The translations under genes and the position numbers were made by a program. Below the pieces are notes generated by a model, which ran no database searches, was not told the origin of the DNA, and was given only the letters and a program-made list of their open reading frames with translations. DNA of 12,495 bases. It comes from Streptosporangiaceae bacterium (GTDB lineage: Bacteria; Actinomycetota; Actinomycetes; Streptosporangiales; Streptosporangiaceae). The DNA is taken from the NCBI GenBank assembly GCA_030045295.1, contig JASIGD010000074.1:1-12495 (forward strand). The letters run 5' to 3'. Positions 1-6,417 of the stretch are shown piece by piece (position 1 is the stretch's first letter; each line of letters begins with the position of its first letter).

Positions 1-61
1 AGCGCGGCCGCGCCGGCCGCTCTCCCGGCGGCCGTGCGGTGCGTGCGGCCAGGATTGTCAT
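1..61 (-). CDS. Probable second sugar ABC permease (MalG-type), N-terminal fragment
   Basis: This is a partial gene cut by the left edge of the window. On the minus strand an ATG at 61-59 overlaps the TGA stop of the upstream permease (60-58) in the classic ATGA arrangement. An AAGGAGG ribosome site lies 10 bases upstream, inside the end of that permease gene. Twenty codons stay open to the edge and read MTILAARTARPPGERPARPR, an arginine- and proline-rich stretch like the cytoplasmic tail that precedes the first membrane helix of MalG-type permeases. CUT1 importers normally encode two permeases in the order binding protein, MalF-type, MalG-type, so the position fits. The family itself cannot be confirmed from 20 residues; it is inferred from the overlap, the ribosome site and gene order. 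Confidence 0.6.
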   Translation of the reverse strand, partial: MTILAARTARPPGERPARPR

Positions 62-1074
62 AGCAGCGCCCCCTCCTTGACCGATGCCCGGACGTAGCCG
101 ACCGTGATGATGAGCAGGATGATCGTGAGGATGAAGGCCAGAGCGGACGCCAGTCCGTAGGCCGGCGGCAGCTGGAATGCGGTGGCGTACTCGTAGATGC
201 CCAGGTTGTACTCGTCCCGCTGGCCAAGCTCCCCGATGATGATGTACACCTGCGTGAACACGCCGAAGTCCCAGATGACCGACAGCAGGAACAGCACCCG
301 GAACATCGGCTTGAGCAGCGGGTAGGTGACCTGCCAGAAGGTCCGCCAGGCGCCCGCGCCGTCCACCCGGGCGGACTCGTGCAGCTCGGGCGGTATGGTC
401 CGCAGCCCGGCGAGCACGGCGATCGCGATGAACGGGAAGGCCGTCCAGACCACCAGCGCGATCACCAGCGTGTAGGCGGGCAGCGCGGCGTTCGTCCAGG
501 AGAACCCGGCCCACTGCGCGCCGCCGCCCAGCCAGTGCGGCAGCTTGGTGGCGAACCAGTCGACGATCCCGCCGTCCGGGGTAGCGAGCCAGACGAAGAT
601 CACGCTCGCCGACACCGGGGGGGTGGCCCAGGCGAGGATCGCCACCGAAGACACGAACGCGGCCATCTTGGGGCCCAGGTGGGCGAGTAGCAGGCCGACC
701 AGGGTCCCGACCACGAGCGTCAGCGGGACCATGACCGCGGCGGAGACCACGCTCAGCCGCAGCGACAGCCAGAACTCCGGGTCGTGCAGGATCTGCGTGT
801 AGTTGCTGAACCCCACCCACTGCGTCGGCCCGTTCCCCACCAGCTGCGGCAGCCCGTAGTTCTGGAACGAGAAGACCCCGATCTGGACCGTGGGCCACAG
901 CAAGAGCGCGGCGATCATCCCGAGCGAGGGGAGCACCAGCAGGTACGGGGCCACCCGGTGCCGCCTGATCCACAACGCACCCCGCCGGCGGAACGAAAGC
1001 GGTGCGGCCTGGCCGGAGGGCGGGCCGGCCGGGGAACTGATGCTCCCCGGCCGGCCGCGAACGGTTTTCACCAT
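58..1074 (-). CDS. Carbohydrate ABC transporter permease (MalF/UgpA type, CUT1)
   Basis: This is an integral membrane subunit of a binding-protein-dependent sugar importer, forming half of the translocation channel. The 338-residue product has a basic N-terminal tail of about 40 residues and six hydrophobic segments (about 41-68, 101-134, 138-164, 199-224, 257-280 and 306-330). The cytoplasmic EAA loop that docks onto the ATPase is visible at 230-256 (ELHESARVDGAG, then YPLLKP). Length and topology fit the BPD_transp_1 family. It lies 16 bases downstream of the binding-protein gene and overlaps the next permease by four bases, so the three are probably one transcript. The ATG at 1074 has no clear Shine-Dalgarno site; the short gap contains a small inverted repeat (CTAGC/GCTAG, 1082-1094). 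A run of seven G occurs at about 617-623. The substrate cannot be read. No ATPase gene is in the window; actinomycete CUT1 systems often share one (MsiK). Confidence 0.92.
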   Translation of the reverse strand: MVKTVRGRPGSISSPAGPPSGQAAPLSFRRRGALWIRRHRVAPYLLVLPSLGMIAALLLWPTVQIGVFSFQNYGLPQLVGNGPTQWVGFSNYTQILHDPEFWLSLRLSVVSAAVMVPLTLVVGTLVGLLLAHLGPKMAAFVSSVAILAWATPPVSASVIFVWLATPDGGIVDWFATKLPHWLGGGAQWAGFSWTNAALPAYTLVIALVVWTAFPFIAIAVLAGLRTIPPELHESARVDGAGAWRTFWQVTYPLLKPMFRVLFLLSVIWDFGVFTQVYIIIGELGQRDEYNLGIYEYATAFQLPPAYGLASALAFILTIILLIITVGYVRASVKEGALL

Positions 1075-1090
1075 GTGGAGACTAGCGAGG

Positions 1091-2449
1091 CTAGCTCTCG
1101 CTGCCCGTGTTGAGGACGGTCTGCAGCTGCGAATTGGCCGCGGCCACGGTAGAGGCGAACGGCGCGCCGTTCATCAGGGACTTCAGCATGTCGGGGATGA
1201 TGTAGTACTTGCCGGTGTCCGCCGTGGTCCAGTTCTTGGCGTTCAGCGGGGAGATCTGGGTGTTCGACGCCGCCGCCGCGAAGCCGGACAACAGCTGGCT
1301 GGACTTGTACGGTCCGTTCGTCAGCTGCGAGCTGTACGGCGGGAAAAAGCCCTGCAGGTTGGCGAACGAGGTGGAGTTCGGCTCGCTGTCCATGACCGAG
1401 ATCAGGTCCCAGTCGGCCTGCGGGTACTTGCTGGTCTTGAAGATGCCCAGGTCCGAGCCGCCGGCGAAGGCCGGTGCCGGGTTCGGGCCATTCTCGCTCG
1501 GGATCGGGAACGACGCCCAGTCGGACTTGTCCACCGAGTTGGCGGGCATCGTGGCCGAGGCCCACGGTCCGTCGATGTACAGGTCGAGCTTGCCCAGGCC
1601 GAAGTCGGTGTTGGCTCCGCCCGAGGTCGAACCGGTGTTGCCGAGCTCGGTCTGGCCGATGTACTTCGACGGCGACAGGTGGTAGGTGCGGTAGAGCGAG
1701 ACGTACCACTTGATCGCGGCTTGGTCCGCGGGAGACGTCAGGTCCGCGGTCCACGTGCCGTTGCTTTCGGTGGCGATCTGGCCGCCCGCGCCCCAGATGA
1801 AGCTGGCGAAGGCGTTGGTGTCGTCGGTGATGGCGTCGATGCCGTAGGTGCCTGGGTACTTGGCCATCAGCTTCTGCGCGTCGGTGACCAGCTGCGCCCA
1901 GGTCGTCGGCGTGCTGGTGATGCCCGCCGCCTTGAACTGGTTAGTGCGGTACCAGACCCCGCGCACGCCGCCGAACCACGGGACGGCGTAGATGTTGCCG
2001 CCCTGCGTGTCGTTGGCGAGCATGCCGGGCACCAGGCCGGATTTACCCGACCACGAGTTCACGTAGCTGTTGATGCTGGTGAGCACGCCAAGCAACGCCT
2101 CGGTGGGCGTCTGGGTGTTCCCCAGCTCGGTGATGTCGGGGGCGTTCTTGCCGCTGGCCAGCGCGTTGTTCCACTCGGTGGTGTTGCTGGTCCAGGGCAC
2201 CCATACGACGTTGACCTTGGTCTTGGCGTACTGCGGGAAGTCCTTGTGGAATTCGGCGACGATGTTGTTCATCCAGGTGACTTGCGACGCCACGGAGGCG
2301 CCCATCCGCCAGACGGTGAGCTGCGCCGGCGCCGACGGTGTGGACGTCGACGCGCTGGTCGATGAGCCGCTCGAGCTGCAGCCTGCGATCGCGAGCGCAG
2401 CCGCGGTGCCGAACGCGACCACGGCGGCCGGTGTCTTTCTGAGTCCCAC
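1091..2449 (-). CDS. Extracellular sugar-binding lipoprotein of ABC importer (SBP family 1)
   Basis: This is the substrate-binding component of the CUT1 importer, predicted to be anchored to the outer face of the membrane by a lipid. The signal peptide has a basic start (GLRKT), a hydrophobic core and the lipobox IAGC, with the lipidated cysteine at residue 24, followed by a Ser/Thr-rich linker. The rest resembles SBP_bac_1 proteins, including the region GGSDLGIFKTSKYPQADWDLI-like near residue 315 and many Trp/Tyr residues of the kind that stack on sugars. A GTG at 2461 would give four more residues, but the GGAAGGA ribosome site abuts it directly; the GTG at 2449 lies about 11 bases beyond that site, so I prefer it. 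The upstream region, shared with the divergent ROK gene, holds a palindrome that probably regulates it. The exact sugar is unknown. Confidence 0.9.
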   Translation of the reverse strand: MGLRKTPAAVVAFGTAAALAIAGCSSSGSSTSASTSTPSAPAQLTVWRMGASVASQVTWMNNIVAEFHKDFPQYAKTKVNVVWVPWTSNTTEWNNALASGKNAPDITELGNTQTPTEALLGVLTSINSYVNSWSGKSGLVPGMLANDTQGGNIYAVPWFGGVRGVWYRTNQFKAAGITSTPTTWAQLVTDAQKLMAKYPGTYGIDAITDDTNAFASFIWGAGGQIATESNGTWTADLTSPADQAAIKWYVSLYRTYHLSPSKYIGQTELGNTGSTSGGANTDFGLGKLDLYIDGPWASATMPANSVDKSDWASFPIPSENGPNPAPAFAGGSDLGIFKTSKYPQADWDLISVMDSEPNSTSFANLQGFFPPYSSQLTNGPYKSSQLLSGFAAAASNTQISPLNAKNWTTADTGKYYIIPDMLKSLMNGAPFASTVAAANSQLQTVLNTGSES

Positions 2450-2520
2450 TGCTGCTGGCACTCCTTCCGGGTGGTGAACTCGGCGATCAAACTTATGAGA
2501 GCCGTACCACAGAAACTAAC

Positions 2521-2533
2521 AGGAAACTTTCCT
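2521..2533. promoter_or_regulatory. Likely ROK operator palindrome between divergent genes
   Basis: AGGAAA-C-TTTCCT is a perfect inverted repeat around one central base. It sits midway between the divergent starts of the binding-protein gene and the ROK gene, in a locally AT-rich patch. The flanks extend the symmetry partly (CTAAC on the left, ATAAG on the right). A candidate -10 box for the ROK gene (TATAAG) begins at the right edge of the palindrome (2533-2538), so a bound repressor could block transcription. ROK repressors bind inverted repeats with A/T-rich cores; the match to this protein is inferred from position. Confidence 0.6.
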
Positions 2534-2618
2534 ATAAGATAGTCCCCGTTGCCGGATCGAGACGTAAACCGCTCCGATAGCGTGACGGATGGTGAATCAC
2601 CACCACGAAGGGACCGCG

Positions 2619-3836
2619 ATGCAGGACCCACTCCAGCGCAGGCCTCAGCAGGACACGCGGGGCCGGCCGGGCACGCCCAGCCTGCTGCGCGAGCTGAACG
2701 ACCGGGCCGCTCTTGAGCTGCTGCTCGGCGGCGACATGCTAACCAGGTCGCAGATCAGCGAATATACCGGAGTATCCAAGGTCACCGTGTCGCAGATGCT
2801 GGCCAGGCTGGAAGAACGCGGCCTGGTGACGATCGCGGGGGAGCAGGCCGGGAACCGGGGCCCGAACGCCGCGCTGTACTCGGTCGTCCCTTCAAGCGCC
2901 TACGTCGCGGGCCTCTACATGGAATCTGACCTGGTCAGCGCCTCGGTAGCCGACGTTACGGGCCGGCGGGTAGCCGACGTGAGCGTCAATCCCAACGGTG
3001 CCGATGACCCGGTGGAGCTGGTCCGCGGGGTCGTCGAGCGGGCCTGTGCCAAGGCCGGGGTGGACGTCACCAGGCTGAGCGCGCTCGTGATCGGAAGCCC
3101 CGGCGTGGTCGACCCGCGGACCGGCGACCCGCGACTCGTGGTCAACCTGCCCGCCTGGCACGAGGGCGCGCTCGACGCGCTCAGGGACGTCCTGCACAAG
3201 CCGGTGGTGATCGAGAACGACGTGAACCTCGCCGCGATGGCCGAACGCGCCGCTGGCGCCGCCGTCGGCGCCGATAACTTCGTCCTGGTATGGCTCGGCG
3301 TCGGGCTCGGCCTGGCCACCATCCTCGGCGGCCAGTTGCACCGGGGCACGGCCGGGGCGGCGGGCGAGATCGGCTACCTGCCGGTGCACGGAGCGCCGCT
3401 GCACACCGACATCAGGCATCCGGCCAGCGGCGGTTTCCAGTCGCTGGCCGGCGGCAGCGCGGTGCGCGCGCTCGCGGCCGGCTACGGGTTCACCGCGCAG
3501 ACGGCGGCCGAAGCGGTGCGCGCCGCGGTGTCCGCGGTGTCCTCGGCGTTCCTCGACGAACTCGCGCATCGGGTCGCGGTCGGGGTCGCCTCGGTCTGCG
3601 TGGTGCTCGACCCGGGCCTGGTGGTGCTGGGCGGCGAAGTGGGCCGGGCGGGCGGAGTCGCCCTGGCGTCCCGGGTGGCGGCTGAGGTGGCGCGCATCTG
3701 GCCCTCCCGCCCGCGGGTGGTGCCTACCGGCGTCCCGGATGAGCCGGTGCTGCGCGGCGCGATGCTGGCCGCCGTGGACCAGGCCCGGGCGGCTCTGCTG
3801 GCCTCGGTGGCCGACTCAGGAACAGCCGCTCGCTAG
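2619..3836 (+). CDS. ROK-family transcriptional repressor
   Basis: This is a sugar-responsive DNA-binding regulator, likely of the adjacent importer. Numbering is from the ATG at 2619 (405 aa). Residues about 22-75 form a winged helix-turn-helix (LTRSQISEYTGVSKVTVSQM, then LEERGLV). The rest is a ROK sugar-kinase-like domain: the ENDVNLAAMAE motif lies near 199-209, a glycine-rich GVGLGLATILGGQLHRG near 227-243, and GAAGEIGYLPV near 237-247. The ROK zinc motif with its three cysteines is absent: the stretch after GYLPV contains no Cys. The N-terminal phosphate-binding motif (DxGxT) is also degenerate, so this is probably a regulator without kinase activity. An ATG at 2589 would add ten residues, but the GAAGGGA site seven bases before 2619 supports the shorter form. 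It is divergent from the ABC operon. Confidence 0.9.
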   Translation: MQDPLQRRPQQDTRGRPGTPSLLRELNDRAALELLLGGDMLTRSQISEYTGVSKVTVSQMLARLEERGLVTIAGEQAGNRGPNAALYSVVPSSAYVAGLYMESDLVSASVADVTGRRVADVSVNPNGADDPVELVRGVVERACAKAGVDVTRLSALVIGSPGVVDPRTGDPRLVVNLPAWHEGALDALRDVLHKPVVIENDVNLAAMAERAAGAAVGADNFVLVWLGVGLGLATILGGQLHRGTAGAAGEIGYLPVHGAPLHTDIRHPASGGFQSLAGGSAVRALAAGYGFTAQTAAEAVRAAVSAVSSAFLDELAHRVAVGVASVCVVLDPGLVVLGGEVGRAGGVALASRVAAEVARIWPSRPRVVPTGVPDEPVLRGAMLAAVDQARAALLASVADSGTAAR

Positions 3837-3844
3837 CCTGCGCA

Positions 3845-3870
3845 ACAGGGTGCCAACTGCACCTGCCCTG
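3845..3870 (+). terminator. Weak hairpin after ROK gene
   Basis: CAGGGTGC, a short loop, and GCACctgCCCTG can fold into an imperfect hairpin beginning about nine bases after the ROK stop; the core GGTGC-CAACT-GCACC is perfectly paired. No T-run follows, so this is at best a weak or factor-assisted terminator. Confidence 0.25.
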
Positions 3871-3878
3871 GACCGTGT

Positions 3879-3893
3879 TGCACGTGCATAATG
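3879..3893 (+). promoter_or_regulatory. TGCACGTGCA palindrome with CATAAT box, upstream of first STAND gene
   Basis: The 10-bp perfect palindrome TGCACGTGCA (3879-3888) is followed directly by TAATG. The same 15 bases occur at 6259-6273 before the paralogous gene. CATAAT (3887-3892) resembles a -10 hexamer and overlaps the palindrome, which would let a bound protein block or position RNA polymerase; no good -35 is visible. It lies about 130 bases before the start codon. The binding protein is unknown. Confidence 0.5.
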
Positions 3894-3911
3894 GTGGTGT
3901 TAGCGAAGATC

Positions 3912-3955
3912 CCGATACGGAAAGGTTCCGCGGGCCTGAACCTCCGCGTGCCATC
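3912..3955 (+). repeat. Upstream block shared with second STAND gene
   Basis: CCGATA, then about 20 bases, then TGAACCTCCGCGTG and ATC are matched before the second STAND gene (6308-6352) with a one-base length difference between CCGATA and TGAACCT. The block lies 78-103 bases before this start codon and 84-110 before the other. It shows that the duplication carried the control region along with the gene. It may hold a promoter or a second binding site, but no standard -35/-10 pair is clear. Confidence 0.55.
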
Positions 3956-4014
3956 GGCTGAACGATCCGAGGAGGCTCCTTGGCCCGAGAGAAATCGTTG
4001 GGGGGTAGCAGCCT

Positions 4015-6198
4015 GTGACGCCCTCGGGACGGGTGCCGGCTGATCAGTCAGCGCGGCGGTTCCGAGTCGGCGAGGTGCCCCCGCTGGCCGAGGGATTCAC
4101 CGCCCGGCCCGACACCGCGCGGGGCATCGCGGATGCCCTCGTGCCCGGCTCGTCCGTCGCGCTGGTGCCGGGCTCGGTGTTCGCCGAGGGCCAGCAGAAC
4201 TGGCTGGGCACGTCGGGCAAGACTCAGATCGCCGCGATGCTCGCTGAATCGCTGTGGCAATCCGGTGAGATCGACATGCTGATCTGGGTTTCGGCGACCA
4301 GCAGGTCCTCGGTGCTGTCGGCGTACGTCGAGGCGTCGGCGGCGGCGACGGGGATCGAGCCGACCGGGACGGCCGAATCGGTTGCGGCGCGCTTCGTCAG
4401 CGTGCTCGGCGACTCCCGCCGGCGGTGGCTCGTGGTGCTCGATGACGTGCCGGACGCGGATGAGCTGGACGGTCTGTGGCCGGAAGGGCCCGCGGGTCGC
4501 CTCGTCATCACCAGCACGCAGTCGGCGGTCACGTCCAGTCGGCGCGTGACCCGCGTCTTCCCTATCGGGTTCTTCAGCGTCCGCGAGGCCCTCGCCTGCC
4601 TGACCGATCGGCTCAGCGTGAACCCGTCCCAGCGCCAGGGTGCGATCGACCTCATCGATGCCCTGGGTCGCGAGCCGCTGGCCCTGGCCCAGGCTGCCGC
4701 GGTGGTCGCCAACTCGAACCTGGCCTGCCGGGACTACCGGGACTACTTCGCCCGCAGGCGGCAGCAGATCGGGGTGGCGGCGGGCGAGGTCCCCTCAGCC
4801 GCCTCAGTCACCTGGACCCTGTCCCTGGGCCAGGCGGAAACGCTGCTGCGAGGCCAGTCGGTCCGGCTGATGCTGGTCCTTGTCGCGCTGCTGGATGGTC
4901 ATGGGGTGCCGGGCACGATCTTCAGCACGTCATCGGTGACCGGCTACCTGGGCGGTACCGCCCCCGGGTTCGGCACGCCGATCGACCCCAAGCCCGCCTG
5001 GGACGCGCTGTCCGCCATCGAGCGGGCCGGGCTGATCAGCATCAACCGGGCCGCCGCGCCGCCTTCGGTCTGGATGAACCCGGTGGTCCAAGCGGCGATC
5101 AGGCTGGCGGCACCCGCCCCGCTCCGTGACCGCGCGGCCCGGGTGGCGGCGAACGCGCTCCTGGAAGCGTGGCCCGTCGACGAACCGCAGCCGTGGACGG
5201 CCGCCGTGCTGCGGGCGAACGCGTTCAGCCTGCAGACCGCGGCCAAGGATGTGCTCTGGGCTGACGGCTGCCATCCGCTGCTGCTGTGCGCCGGCCGGAG
5301 CCTGGACCGCGGTCGGCTGGTGGGACCGGCCGTGGAGTACTGGCGTGAGCTGTCTGTCCAGTGCGATAACAAGCTACCGCCCGACCACCCGGACGCCCTG
5401 GTTGTCGCGTCTGAGCTGGCTGGCGCGTACCTGGCGGCCGGGTACGGAGGCGAAGCGGTCGCGTGGTATCAGCGCGTTCTGGCCGAGCGGAGCCGCGAGC
5501 TTGCGCCCGGGCACCCGGCCGTTATCGCGGCCCGGGTCAGCGTGGCCAACGCCTTGGTCGTCGCCGGCCAGCCCGCGGAGGCGGTGAGCGTCTTGCGCCG
5601 CGCCGTGGCCGAATCCGAACAGTTCCTCGGCCCGGGCCATCTCGACACTCTCGCGGTCAGGGATAAGCTCGCCCGGGCCGACGAGGCCGCGGGCGATGTC
5701 ACCGCGGCGATCCGGCTGCTCACCCGGACGCTCGCCGACCGCGAGCGGCTGCAGGGTCCGCGCGACGTGCACACGATCAACACCCGCGACCAGCTCGCAG
5801 CGGCCTACCTGGCCGAGGGCAAGACCAAGGACGCCATCTCCGGCTACAAGCGGGTCCTGGCCGACCGGGAACGCGTGCTCGGGCGTGAGCATCCGGACAC
5901 CATAGCGACCAGGGCGAACCTGGCCGCTGCCTACCACGCAGCGGGCCGGATGCCGTCGGCGGTCCAGTTGTCCGAGCAGACGTGCGCGGATTCGGAGCGG
6001 GTCCTCGGTGCCGACCATCCGGACACGCTGGCCCGCTGCGCGAGCCTTGCGCGGCTGTACTACGCCGTGGGCCGGGTGGGCGACGCTGAGGCGCTGCTGC
6101 GCGACGCGGCCGCGCGCTGCGAGCGGGTCCTGCCCTACGGAGACCCGCTGACCCAGGCCGTCCGTCAGACCATGGCGAGCATCACGGGTGAGGGGTAA
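4015..6198 (+). CDS. NB-ARC/TPR STAND-type NTPase, first of a tandem pair
   Basis: This is a predicted signal-transducing NTPase: an NB-ARC switch followed by a TPR sensor. The family's N-terminal lead-in (RRFRVGEVPPLAEGFTARPD) is at 14-33. A beta strand VALV (48-51) is followed by an unusual insertion and the P-loop WLGTSGKT (63-70); W63 replaces the usual first glycine. Walker B is LVVLDD (D143, D144), a GRLVITST strand lies at 161-168, and GREPLAL (218-224) stands in for GLPLAL. A winged-helix-like region follows to about 440. Six TPR units of exactly 42 residues begin at H458, with markers at 500, 542, 584, 626, 668 and 710; unit four has Asp in place of His. There is no effector domain at either end and no membrane segment. 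It resembles the TPR proteins of FxSxx-COOH systems and AfsR-like regulators, but the function is unknown. The start is GTG behind a GGGGGG run. Confidence 0.82.
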   Translation: MTPSGRVPADQSARRFRVGEVPPLAEGFTARPDTARGIADALVPGSSVALVPGSVFAEGQQNWLGTSGKTQIAAMLAESLWQSGEIDMLIWVSATSRSSVLSAYVEASAAATGIEPTGTAESVAARFVSVLGDSRRRWLVVLDDVPDADELDGLWPEGPAGRLVITSTQSAVTSSRRVTRVFPIGFFSVREALACLTDRLSVNPSQRQGAIDLIDALGREPLALAQAAAVVANSNLACRDYRDYFARRRQQIGVAAGEVPSAASVTWTLSLGQAETLLRGQSVRLMLVLVALLDGHGVPGTIFSTSSVTGYLGGTAPGFGTPIDPKPAWDALSAIERAGLISINRAAAPPSVWMNPVVQAAIRLAAPAPLRDRAARVAANALLEAWPVDEPQPWTAAVLRANAFSLQTAAKDVLWADGCHPLLLCAGRSLDRGRLVGPAVEYWRELSVQCDNKLPPDHPDALVVASELAGAYLAAGYGGEAVAWYQRVLAERSRELAPGHPAVIAARVSVANALVVAGQPAEAVSVLRRAVAESEQFLGPGHLDTLAVRDKLARADEAAGDVTAAIRLLTRTLADRERLQGPRDVHTINTRDQLAAAYLAEGKTKDAISGYKRVLADRERVLGREHPDTIATRANLAAAYHAAGRMPSAVQLSEQTCADSERVLGADHPDTLARCASLARLYYAVGRVGDAEALLRDAAARCERVLPYGDPLTQAVRQTMASITGEG

Positions 6199-6224
6199 CC
6201 GCGGCGAGCCCTCAGGTTTGCGCC

Positions 6225-6234
6225 GAAGATCTTC
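6225..6234. repeat. GAAGATCTTC palindrome
   Basis: This is a perfect 10-bp palindrome 27 bases after the first STAND stop and three bases before the first TGCACGTGCA box. It could be another half of the control region or chance; there is no counterpart before the first STAND gene. Confidence 0.3.
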
Positions 6235-6237
6235 CGT

Positions 6238-6293
6238 TGCACGTGCATCTGGCCACCGTGCACGTGCATAATGTCACTGCACGTGCACGGTGG
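6238..6293. promoter_or_regulatory. Array of three TGCACGTGCA palindromes upstream of second STAND gene
   Basis: Three exact copies of TGCACGTGCA start at 6238, 6259 and 6278, so their starts are 21 and 19 bases apart, close to two helical turns, which puts them on nearly the same DNA face. The second and third lie within a perfect inverted repeat: CCACCGTGCACGTGCA (6253-6268) and TGCACGTGCACGGTGG (6278-6293), with a nine-base spacer TAATGTCAC. Spacing and symmetry suggest cooperative binding of a dimeric regulator, perhaps an oligomer. The CATAAT at 6267-6272 could be a -10 box inside the array. As RNA, the 16-bp stem could also form a hairpin between the two genes, but no T-run follows. Confidence 0.7.
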
Positions 6294-6307
6294 TCATGCC
6301 AAAGGGT

Positions 6308-6352
6308 CCGATATGTACAAAGTTCTCCGCGCTTGAACCTTCGCGTGTTATC
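6308..6352 (+). repeat. Upstream block shared with first STAND gene
   Basis: This is the counterpart of 3912-3955: CCGATA (6308-6313), TGAACCT (6334-6340), TCGCGTG and ATC. TTGAAC at 6333-6338 resembles a -35 hexamer, but the nearest -10-like sequence (TAGGTA, 6353-6358) is only 14 bases away, so no promoter is claimed. Confidence 0.5.
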
Positions 6353-6370
6353 TAGGTACTCAGAGGCGGT

Positions 6371-6400
6371 TTCCGGAACGGTTCAGAGAAGGTTCCGGAA
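6371..6400 (+). repeat. TTCCGGAAC repeat pair / hairpin before second STAND gene
   Basis: TTCCGGAAC (6371-6379) recurs as a direct repeat at 6393-6401, 22 bases on. Because TTCCGGAA is itself palindromic, the first copy also pairs with GTTCCGGAA (6392-6400) to give a 9-bp stem with a 12-base loop. It lies 12 bases before the G-run at the start of the gene, so it could act as a tandem operator or as an mRNA hairpin. There is no counterpart before the first STAND gene. Confidence 0.5.
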
Positions 6401-6417
6401 CAGCCCCAAGTAGGGGG

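Noticed and set aside
617..623. A seven-G run in the MalF-type permease as a phase-variation tract
   Set aside because: A run of seven is not rare in DNA this GC-rich, it is within an intact frame, and no other sign of slippage control is visible.
890..2365. A 491-codon open frame on the plus strand antisense to the ABC genes
   Set aside because: It is Arg/Gly/Val-rich low-quality protein with no motif and lies fully opposite two well-supported genes; long antisense frames are expected in high-GC DNA.
3879..3888. The CACGTG core interpreted as a eukaryotic-style E-box or a known named regulator site
   Set aside because: No bacterial regulator could be assigned from the sequence alone; the resemblance to an E-box has no meaning here.
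6253..6293. The 16-bp inverted repeat as an intrinsic terminator of the first STAND gene
   Set aside because: There is no T-run after the stem, and the arms contain the same TGCACGTGCA motif found before the first gene where no terminator is needed, so a regulatory site is more likely.
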